DNA of 64,000 bases from Centrapalus pauciflorus (Eukaryota; Streptophyta; Magnoliopsida; Asterales; Asteraceae): positions 956,958 to 1,020,957 of the forward strand of contig JAANYP010000163.1 of the NCBI GenBank assembly GCA_020465985.1, read 5' to 3'. A model generated the notes under the pieces. That model ran no database searches. It saw only the letters and a program-made list of their open reading frames with translations, and was not told where the DNA came from. Positions 54,987 to 64,000 of this stretch are shown in pieces; position 1 is the stretch's first letter; each line of letters opens with the position of its first letter. A program made the translations under genes and the position numbers.

Positions 54987-55724
54987 CGATGTTTGTCTTT
55001 TAAAGAAAGTTTGCAAATACCAACAAGTTAGAATCTTTGTCTGTGTGCCTTGATCATAAAAGTATGTCTATGTCTGAGTCACGTAAGATAATTTCCTGAT
55101 AAATAAAAAGGCCAAGGGATATTCCGAAATGTAGAATGTTTAACGGGGTACAATACCAACAATCGGCTAAACAGGTATGTCACGACAAACAATCAAAGGA
55201 ATAAAAAATTCCTAAATGTGAAAGTTTAAGACATCGCTATCTGATTGAACCTCTCTTAGACTATACTCATCAAAAAAAAAAAAAAAAAAAAATTATGTTG
55301 TTTAGTATTTAGCTTAGCTTGTAAATTCTTTAAGTTTAGCTTAAGTCTAGAATAAATTTTTTGGTCAACATTTTATTTTATTTTATTTTATTTTTACCTT
55401 AGGTTATTTTATTTTTTTTTATTTTATTTTATTTTAGTTTAGTTTAATCTTTACTTAGATAAAAGGTCAAAAGTTACTGAGGGTGCATTCAAAGTTGGAT
55501 AAAATAAACAATGCGTGAACTATCTTGAGCTTAGGGTAAAAGAATTGGCATAGTTTATCTGGTTACACGATACCGTAGAAAAAAGTTGGAAAAGTTGAAA
55601 TTATTTCAAAATTTTCGAAATTTTTCTAAGTATTGATGGCTTCGAATCTAAGACAGACTCGAATAAAGATTACTTCGAATCTGTCAGTAGCTTCGAATCT
55701 ATGCTTAGAATCGAGGGTTGGTGG
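54987..55724 (+). other. E2 post-pol noncoding DNA, part 2
   Basis: Like E1 47791-48520. It adds an A homopolymer of about 19 (55273-55292), then a (TTTTA)n stretch (55370-55440) and TTCGAATCT motifs before the TATA box at 55725. Confidence 0.7.
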
Positions 55725-55732
55725 TATATATA
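55725..55732 (+). promoter_or_regulatory. Internal TATA box upstream of the E2 extra gene
   Basis: TATATATA in GGTTGGTGGTATATATAGG, aligned with TATAAATA at 48521. Confidence 0.5.
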
Positions 55733-55890
55733 GGTCAACAGTGAAGTCATTTAAGACTTACTGTTTTCGAATCTATCACACTCGAGTCTAAAGGCGATTT
55801 CGAATCTGTTCTTCGAGTCTATCGTAATTCTCCTAAACAACATTTTGTCGAGTCTCTTACTTGGTGTTTCGATTCTACAGATACATCTAG

Positions 55891-56422
55891 GTATAATCAA
55901 CCGGATTGTACAAGATTTGTGTAGTTTTATACACAATTTTAGACTAAATCGTCGAATTTTGAAGTTTTATGGGTCGAAATAGGGTTTTTGCTAAATTACC
56001 AAGTTTGGACCTATAAAAGATCAAATTAAAAGCATAAATCAATGATTAGAACCTAGTTGAACTAATGTATGTGATTTGCTAAGTTCAAAATGGTTAAAAT
56101 CTTGTGTTTTGTTGAAAAAATTAGCCGACGGGGTTTCGAGTCTGTTCATGGACTTCGAATCTGTTCATGGGTTTCTCGAATCTGTCCATTACACTCGAAT
56201 AGGGACTCTTCGAATCTGTCCATTACACTCGAATATGGACACTTCGAATCTGTTGCTTTCGAATCTGTACTTTATTTACTTCAGTTAATTTAAATTTTAT
56301 TAAACTTGTGGAAATTTAATTGTGTTAGATTTTGTATTTAAACAAGTACAAAATAAAACAAATTTGAATTTAAACAAGTTTATTGATTTTTAATGAGTCT
56401 AACAGCTTTGTTTATTGTGCAG
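55891..56422 (+). other. Putative 5'UTR intron of the E2 extra gene
   Basis: 532 bp from CTAG|GTATAATC to TTTGTTTATTGTGCAG|AA, three... the ATG follows two bases later at 56425. Shorter than the E1 intron mainly by loss of some TTCGAATC-bearing segments (56125-56280). Confidence 0.58.
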
Positions 56423-56424
56423 AA

Positions 56425-59405
56425 ATGGCGGTTCGAGCTTTTGTTCCAAAGCATAATATGGTCCTTAATCCCGACAATAATATCCCTGAGGCGCAGGGTT
56501 ATCGCCAAATATTGTATTTCCTAGCTGAATCTAGGATTAGCTTTGCTCTGTATCATAACATCTCAATAGTTCTTTTATATGTACGGCAGTTTTACGACCA
56601 TTTACAAGTTGATTGCACTGTCACCCCGACAGTTCTAAGAACCAGAATCGCTGGACAGCCGTTGGTCTTTTCTGCAGACATGTTGCGTCAGGTTCTGCAG
56701 TTGGGATCTCAGGAACAAGAAGATGGGCCTATTGACTTTCCGTTAAGTATTAGGCAGACTGCTTTTCTGAGGATGGGATGCAGTTTAGATGTGGCAAAGT
56801 CGTCATACATGAAGAGTGGCCTGATTGGGCAATGGAGATTCTTGGTGCATGTATTCATGGTCTGTTTTGCGCCGAAGAAAGCTGGATTTGATTATATAGT
56901 GTCAAAGATCCAATCTGGGGTTATTGCATTGATATACAATCGGAAGTTCAGCTTTTCACAGATGTTCTTCTCGGAGTTCGTCATCAGATTGCGGCTCCAG
57001 AAAGGGAAAGATTTTTGCTGTACCCAAGATTCGTTATGATGATGATAAGGCACTTCTTGCCAAACTTGCCGCCGTCAAATGACTCTCTGAGTGTTAACAT
57101 TATGGACAAACGGATTTTCGCTGATTGTTCCTCACACCGAGGAAAATTGGCTGTTCCTGTTGCTCGTCCATTGTTCGGAGCCATTGAGGATAGGGATTTT
57201 CAAGCCCCGGAAGATGCCAACTGGGCTGGGGTCGTTGAGATTCCACAACAACAACAACAGCAACAATGCCAACAACAACAACAACCACGAGTTCAAAGAC
57301 GCCGTCAGAGACCAGCCGCGAGTCAAATCCAGGCATCAAGGCCTTCTACAAGCGAGCAGCCCCAAGCACAGGAAGCAGGGCCTTCAAGTGCAGTTCCTGA
57401 ATCTGAACAAATTGCGCAAACACTAGAAGAAATATGGGCATCAGGACCCCATGCGAACGAAGACGTGGCCGCAGCATTAGTGGGGGAGCTGCTCAGTCCA
57501 CCAGAAGGAGCTGAAGATGTTTTTAGAGATGTAGATGAGTATGAGCCAGAAAGGGCTGATGAAGGATTGACATCATCAGAATCAGAATCAGATGATATGG
57601 AGGAGCAGGAGGTTCAAGCTCCTGAATCAGTGGCTGCAGGTCCCGGAATTCAAATCGGAACCTATGGATCTAGGTTGATTTTGAATGAAGCAGCAGGATC
57701 GAGGAGGAGAGAGGAAAGGGAATCTGAAGATTCAGACTTCGAAGAGGAGGAAGTTGTTCCCTTGGTGACTAGGCAGCGGGCCAAGCGTCACCGGTTGATG
57801 CAAGGGTCAACATCAGAATCTGAAGCCCAACCTCAAGCCACCGCTCCACCATCACCGCCACCTCAGCATCATGAGCCATATATTCCACCACCATTCATCC
57901 CTTCTCCCATTCAGTCCATTCCATCCACCTCAACCGCATATTCTGAAAATCAGAGGTTTGTGCAACTCAAGGGACGTGTTGACTTTCAGCATGTTCAGAT
58001 CTTAACCATCACAAAGGCTGTCGGCGAGCTCCAGGCGCATAACGCAAATCTTGACAAGGACAATGCCGAATTAAGGAAGATTGTGGAGGATGTAAGGGAA
58101 GAGAACACTGAATTAAAATCTTTTATTGCAGATCAGTCTTCAGAGATCCGATCAATGAGGTCCCTCCTTGAGCAGCTCATGAAAAATATACAAGCTCAGG
58201 GGGAGACAAGTTGTAGGGATCAGGAGGTGCAGCATAGAGAGGATGATGACGAAGGCAATGATCCCGGTGCACGTAAGGAGAATGAGCCTGTAGATTTTCC
58301 TGCAGCTCAAGCTACACAAGTTCAGGGGGAGCCTAGTCAAGGTGAAGGAGAAATGGGAAAAGCTAGTTCATCAAAACAGCCTACAGAGTTTGAGATCAGT
58401 GAAATGATAGACGCTCTTATGGATCTCGATGATGATCCTATGGATATAGGTTTTGATAATGAAGATGAAGAACTGGAAGAAGGTGAGTTTGTGCCGGAAG
58501 AAATAGTTGACTGGCGTTCAGATGATGAGGTAATCGCTGATGAGGATGATGAAGCTGACGAGATAGTTGTGCAGCAGAATCCTATCACGGATACTTACAT
58601 GATTGATGGAAATAATATTGTCAATGTAGATATAGTAAATGATGCGTTAAATCCTCAGCCATCAACAGTAGAACCTGAGAGAGAGCTAACAAATGAAGAA
58701 AAAAGAAAGCTATGGTTCAGGGCTGAACAGAAAGAGTTAAAGCTTAAGAAGACAATGAAAGTGCCGGGTACTGGGAAGCTGTCCGAACGCATATTAAGCT
58801 GGTTCTTTGATAGAGAACTGCAGCTATTTGTAATTAAAAGGAAAGACGGGCTTCAGTACATGAGGCGAACTTTAAAAGCGTTCGACTCCCTGCCAAAGAT
58901 CGAAATCACTGCGCTAGCATGGAAAGATTTGATAACCATTGGCAATGATCCCTATGCGAGCGTAATTGAAAGGATCATAAGAAAGGAGGGGAGATCAAGG
59001 AAATTCGAGCGTTTGAATCCAAGGGTCGGGAGAAGAGTAGAGGATCCGTCACGTATCGATCCTCTAACTGGACGACCGTGGATGAGAATTCATTATAAAC
59101 CAGCTAGATGTCTGAGAAAGGTGCCTCTAAAGCGAATGCCACCGAATGTTTTGCAGAATCTACATTGGTGGTACGCCGATACTGAGACCGGGGAAGCAGT
59201 TATGGAAGATTTTGAAGAAAAAGTCATTCTTAGAGTCTACGACCCGCTTCACCTGGTAAACCTCTCTAAAGAAGATCTTCAGATTTTGTATGCTTGTAAG
59301 ATTTCCAGTGACTCACATATGGACGGTGAAGCAAGTAAGTATGAAAATGTAGTCAAAGTATGTGTCGAGAAAGGTTTGTATGCTGGTAGTATTTTGAATC
59401 AATAA
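56425..59405 (+). pseudogene. E2 extra (post-pol) gene, one frameshift
   Basis: Same architecture as E1: MAVRAFVPKHNMVLNP start, N-terminal domain, interrupted poly-Gln (57245-57290), acidic, Pro-rich, coiled coil (about 57940-58200), acidic and C-terminal domain ending EKGLYAGSILNQ. A single-base deletion near 56981 (TTCGTCATCAG where E1 has TTCATCCATCAG) breaks the frame; otherwise open for about 993 residues. Most differences from E1 are at third codon positions, and the C-terminal domain differs at only about 8 of 76 residues in the block I compared. This implies selection on the protein. Confidence 0.86.
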
Positions 59406-59447
59406 ATAAACAAAGTTCTTAAGTCAAATGTGTGAATTATTAGAAGC

Positions 59448-59465
59448 TATCGTCAAGGGGGAGTC
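59448..59465 (+). other. Polypurine tract of E2
   Basis: CTATCGTCAAGGGGGAGTC just before the LTR, identical in core to E1. Confidence 0.9.
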
Positions 59466-60102
59466 TGTTGGTACATCCTGTGTGACGATAGCAGTCTAAG
59501 TGATACTGCATTGTGATTTGAGCAAGTGTGTATATGTTTATATGTGTTTGACCGTTATTGATTGTATGTTTGAACTTGATGTGACGTATTACAAGAAGTT
59601 CAAACATAAAGATCAAAGATTAACTCAAACATAAGTAAAAACATAAGTTTCATCACTTAGGTGTTTAAGTGATTTGGCTAGATTCGAATTACACAAAGGT
59701 AGACATTCGAATCTGTGATAGATTCGAATGTAGCCTTAGATTCGAATGAAGGCTAGATTCGAGAGTGTATTTGTGGACAGACTCGAATGGGCCTTGGGCC
59801 AGATTCGAGTTTGGCCCACATCAGACTCGAATCAGGGTCTATAATTAGGGATAGACTCGAGTCATTAGCAGACTTTTAGCAGAATTCTTGAGGAATTAAG
59901 CTTAAGGCGATCTCGAGTTTATCAGCTAGGTGAGTGCCGTTTCGGAGAGAATTAGTTCGTACGATCGTTCGTGTGTCGTTCGTTCAGCGTCTAATAGTCT
60001 CCGTGTTTCGTGGTTGAGAGTTGTCCGTCTAACCGTCAACGAGGATTCCGCACTCGTTCACGGATCCGCGTCTAGATAGATCTTGCAGTGGTAGACCTTA
60101 CA
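59466..60102 (+). repeat. 3' LTR of E2
   Basis: TGTTGGTACATCCTGTGTGACG to GTAGACCTTACA, 637 bp. Its U3 matches the 5' LTR at 39423 better than the E1 3' LTR does (TATATGTTTATATGTGTTTG, GTTTCATCACTTA blocks). The following bases (caaag) do not match the bases left of 39423 (aggaa). Confidence 0.92.
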
Positions 60103-60512
60103 CAAAGTAGATAAATAAAAGAAATCAAAACTACAATCATTTTTAATGAAAAATTAAAGTATTTAAAAGGAAGTTTAAATTGGAAACTTTAATTATTTTT
60201 GTCAGGTGTTAGACATGACATTTTCATGAAATTAGTTTTCCAAATAAAAGGAGATTTATTTTTAAAATGTCATATGATCAAAGAGTTGAATTTCTTCAAA
60301 CTGGTACATTAACTGGACTGTTTACCATAATAGGTGGTGTCGAGGACAGTCTCGCTCAGGCTCTGGTTGTAGGAATTTCCGAGAGGTTTATAACAGCAAG
60401 GATCCTGCTTGCTGACTAGCCTAACTGGCCACTAGTTCTTGGTAAGAGACTGGTTATAAACCCAAATTAAAAATCTGAAACAACACACCGTCCATATAGT
60501 GACACTCACGGT
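60103..60512. other. Unassigned sequence between E2 and gypsy G3
   Basis: AT-rich, then a more GC-balanced stretch (60340-60450) with CTGACTAGCCTAACTGGCCACTAG. It is not the continuation of G2 gag. Could be host DNA or another degraded LTR; no ORF, promoter or RNA gene is recognised. Confidence 0.45.
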
Positions 60513-61098
60513 TGTAACATCCGGCACTAAACCAGGTTAGCAACAATGACCTAATCTGTATTTAATAGCAAATTATAACCTAATCAGTGGTCATTAGAAA
60601 TTAATCAAGTGATTAACAAGGTTTATTAGAAAATTCAACTCAATTAGAATCAAATTCATCGGTGCGATGAATCGGGAAATCAATTAATCCGATCAATTTA
60701 CGATATGAGGGAATAATTCAACTAAGTACATAATTAAATTATGATTAGTGACACGAATCATACACTAATACAATTACTTAACATTAACTATGCAAGACTA
60801 AAACAATTTATTAAAACAATGCATCTAAAAGTATTTATGAAATTACAAGAAAAGGGAAATACAAGAATACATTTCTAAATACTTTTATACAAAAAAAATA
60901 TAAAATACATGGAAAATACCTTCACATGGCCAGCCCTCATAGTACACACACACACACACTTCATTTTCAATTTTATATTAAGAAGACCATGCACCATCTA
61001 CATCAAATCTCCTTTCTCCATTCCCTTTCATTTCAACATTCTCTTTCAATTCAACCAAGTGTGCACTCAACCTCCATTTGAAAGACCAAGACTTTTCC

Positions 61099-61106
61099 TA
61101 TAAATA
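61099..61106 (+). promoter_or_regulatory. TATA box of G3 LTR
   Basis: CCTATAAATAGAGAGC, then a pyrimidine-rich leader (TCCCTCTTTTTTCTCTC) about 40 bp downstream; a strong plant core-promoter match. Confidence 0.75.
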
Positions 61107-61950
61107 GAGAGCTTCCCTTTCATTATTTTCTCACCAAAATCCCTCTTTTTTCTCTCTAAGAACCGGATCTATACACACACACATCAAAAACCTTTTCATT
61201 CAAGTGTTCTTCAAGAAATTCAAGTGTTTTGGTGCATATCTTGCAAGGATTTTAACTTCTACTCAAAATCATACTGTAAACACTTCAAAGTAAGTAAATA
61301 CTAACTTATTTTATCTTACATTTATGTTTATATAAGTCTTGCATAATATATATAATCACCAACAACAACCAGTTTCATAAAAACTCAAGTTTATAAATTT
61401 CTAGTTTTTGTTTTTAAGTTGTTTCTTTAAATGTGTTTATGAATATATGAACACATTATAAAAATGTTAATAGTATGCGAACATGTGATATATGTGTGTT
61501 TTATAACTTTTATACAAGTAGTCTTTGAATAAACAACAAGAATCATAAGTTATTTCAAGTTTATAAACTGCGGATTTTCGGCAGAAAGTTTATATCGACT
61601 TTGAAAAATCATAACTAATTTATAACTTATCGAAATGAGTTGATTCTTGTCTCAAAAGTTAGATCTATGTATTAACTATAGATCTGGAAGTTTTCATAAT
61701 TTATTTTTGAGTTTAAGACCTCCAGAAATTATTTGGGAAACCGGAACTTTGACAGCTCAAAAATGGCCAACATAGAGTTTTTAACAAGCTTTTTCACCAA
61801 CCTAAACATCTCGAAAAATGGCCGTTCTTGATTCTAAAAATCCTTTGTATATAGTAGTTTAATGTCCTAGAAAACCAAAGCCTAAAACGTTTTGGAGCTT
61901 GGTCAAAAACAGCCTCAAAGTAGGCCAAAAAACCTCTGAAAAAGCTGGAA

Positions 61951-62057
<107 letters not shown>

Positions 62058-63011
62058 TGACGTTTTAAGCGGGTTTTAATTATAAACTTGTAATGTTGGG
62101 TGATTTAAGACATAAAAATCTATAAATATATATATTATCATATATTAGAGATATTAAGTCCCTATTATCATTTAGGGCTCGATTAATCTCGCTCGGTGCA
62201 CCATCCATCAACTTACGAAAAAAAAAAGCATTTTTCGCTCGTTTTTGCCATCACACGCTCGGTGAGTCTTCATAGCCCCTATTTTCACTATCTTTTGGGG
62301 TGGAAATACATGCACTGTTTTCATATGGACATCAAAACTGTTTATTTGTTATATGTATTACATGTTTGGATCCATCAGCCCTCAAATCATGAACCGTTAA
62401 TTGCATTTATTTGCAAGCGCGAATATATTGTGGATAGATCTTTTGGGAGTCATGTCACCCATTCGGGATAGTTCGGGTCGGCTAACAGCGAGTGCATATA
62501 TATTCAACACACGGTATTACAGTCGGGGATACTGCACAGGGCAAACTCATTTTAATTAAGCTTCGGTTGCATGATGGTTTATGTAATACATACACGGAAT
62601 TTATGATTTTATAAATTCAACTCATCTGATAATGTCCATACAACTAGTCTTTTCGCGTAAACCTATGAGCTCACCAACAATTTGTTGACGTATTTTAGCA
62701 TTTATTTTCAGGTGTTTGAGACATGCACATTTATCGGAAGTATTCCAAGGTTTCCGTTCATTTTGGAGTCACATCGTTTTCAAATTCGGAGATTTATTTT
62801 CATCTTTTCGGATAAACTAAATTGTGTATTTAAATTTTAGTACTTTAAGAACTACTTACGCTGTATTTTGGTTATGTAAAACAATATTTATATTTGAAGT
62901 TAAATCAATGCATTTTTGAAACGTCCATATAGTGGTCGTTCGTTATGATTATGGTTATGCTTCCGCGACGTCACACTTCGTTGCCAACCGGGGTAACGGG
63001 GTGTGACAGAT

Positions 63012-63028
63012 TGGTATCAGAGCCATAG
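63012..63028 (+). other. Primer binding site (initiator tRNA-Met) of G3
   Basis: TGGTATCAGAGCCATAG three bases after the LTR end. Confidence 0.9.
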
Positions 63029-63109
63029 TTATAGTGAACTAGGTTGCATTAGTACCTAGACTATATTTGTTACAAAAACTAAAGTTTTTCAAGAACTGTG
63101 AACACATAT

Positions 63110-63646
63110 ATGGACCCTGATGACAATAACATGTCGAACAATACGGTTATTATCCTCTTTGATTCTGAGGATGAATTCTCACCCATGGGACAAGGAAGCC
63201 AAGGTGACACTGAGGTGTACTTTGGATCGGGAACCCACCCAGACTAAATCAATGACGATGTAATGGACTCGTCAAAGCACAAGGAGGGCAATTGTGGCCC
63301 TGCAACACAAATTGCTCCACCATCACCACCACATATGCCACCCTACACCCTATTCAGAAGCCATCCCAATGGACCATTATGGAAGTTCACCCCTAGGTAA
63401 AGGGTGTGACTAGCACAACGGGAGTCTATCCCGGTACCTACTCATCAGCCGAGCCCGCAACTGTAACGATAAGTGAACGTAAGACAGTGGGGATGGATGC
63501 CTCACACTCTCCAAGAGCGGAGAAACGAGGAAGGGATCCAAAACCAGTTTGAAGGCGGAACACCATCTTCCTCTCAAGTGCCGACACTTACCCAGAAACC
63601 TATGTAACAAACGATGCCCCTTTTAGTGGCAAGGGCCGCCAGAAAC
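63110..63646 (+). pseudogene. G3 Gag N-terminal remnant
   Basis: MDPDDNNMSNNTVIILFDSE leads a 45-residue acidic frame ending at TAA (about 63245), continuing in the same frame for about 55 more codons with PPSPPHMPPYTLFR before another stop. It fits the N-terminal part of a gypsy gag. Later sequence to 63646 is not readable as a domain. Interrupted by the LTR-like sequence at 63647. Confidence 0.55.
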
Positions 63647-64000
63647 TGTAACAACTGGCCTAAAAATAAGGTATGAAACTCAAAAATTAAACTAATATAA
63701 AACTCGAATAATGAAGTAATAAACTCGAATGAAGTTATATGAATCTCGAATCATATAATAAATAAACTCGAATGATATTACATGGAACTCGAATCGTGTA
63801 AGTGTAAACTCGAATGGTGTTGTATGAAACTCGATTAGTAAAGATCTAAACTCGAATAACACTTTGATGAAACTCGAATAAAGAAACAATTTTCTCGGAT
63901 GATGCAGTATAAAACTCGAATGATGAAGATACAAATCTCGATTTCTAAGGGATGAAACTCGAACAAAGAAACATAAAACTCGAATAAAACCACATAAAAC
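63647..64000 (+). repeat. Start of another gypsy-type LTR, with AAACTCGAAT array
   Basis: TGTAACAACTGGCC resembles the TGTAACA starts of the G1, G2 and G3 LTRs. It is followed from 63675 to the window end by about 14 copies of an AAACTCGAAT-like motif spaced about 20-30 bp apart (11 with exact CTCGAA). Its other end lies outside the window, so the LTR call is tentative. Confidence 0.55.

Larger units (their letters stand above)
52962..60102 (+). mobile_element. Copia E2, 3' half (RT to 3' LTR)
   Basis: Starts mid-RT at LEANRLFLAFASFKG directly at the E1 LTR. Contains RT, RNase H, the noncoding region, the extra gene and a 3' LTR. The 5' half is absent from the other side of E1, where gypsy G2 gag lies. 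Best explained by E1 insertion into E2 followed by recombination between the two 5' LTRs. Confidence 0.9.

Overview
This window looks like repeat-rich nuclear DNA of a flowering plant, most likely a eudicot. It is essentially wall-to-wall LTR retrotransposons, nested and recombined. I find no host protein gene, tRNA, rRNA or CRISPR array. The plant assignment rests on Ty1/copia elements with a gag-preintegrase/integrase/RT/RNase H order, chromodomain Ty3/gypsy elements with 2 to 2.7 kb LTRs, a Tat-type gypsy with a second RNase H, and initiator-Met tRNA primer sites. I cannot name the species.

Layout. 1-4324: 5' part of an old minus-strand copia element (A), its LTR split by a solo LTR at 3110-3777. 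4325-5952: 3' end of another copia-like element (extra ORF, polypurine tract, LTR). 5953-8031: 3' end of plus-strand copia element B (extra ORF plus 3' LTR). 8391-18727: minus-strand chromodomain gypsy (G1) with two ~2.7 kb LTRs, plus a second integrase tail outside the 5' LTR, so a partial tandem dimer. 18728-23999: decayed minus-strand copia (C). 24002-26253: 3' end of a further minus-strand element (D) with its own extra ORF. 26254-30248: 3' half of an old minus-strand copia (A2). 30249-36099: Tat-type gypsy (T). 36100-39422: 5' end of gypsy G2. 39423-52961: nearly complete 13.5 kb Sirevirus-like copia (E1). 52962-60102: 3' half of a sister copy (E2). 60103-60512: unassigned. 60513-64000: start of gypsy G3 and the start of another LTR.

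The most interesting system is the extra gene downstream of pol in the E1/E2/B/A2 copia family. It encodes an acidic, Gln-rich, coiled-coil protein of about 1000 residues with conserved N- and C-terminal domains and no evident membrane segment. In both E1 and E2 it is preceded by a TATA box, a consensus splice donor, a 530-570 bp apparent 5'UTR intron and an acceptor two bases before the ATG. The E1/E2 copies of this gene differ mostly at synonymous sites (about 16% in a hand-counted stretch), while flanking pol differs by about 2%. This suggests a selected gene module with its own history inside the element. The LTR also carries a consensus donor, and acceptors lie in front of protease in two different copia families, so retrovirus-like splicing is possible.

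Other points: an 84 bp GT-AG intron-like insertion inside the G1 reverse transcriptase; a mosaic 5' LTR on E1 that records LTR-LTR recombination; dense CG-containing motif arrays in the LTRs of otherwise unrelated elements; a conserved three-copy inverted-repeat motif in post-pol noncoding DNA; and a tandemly duplicated polypurine tract in A2.
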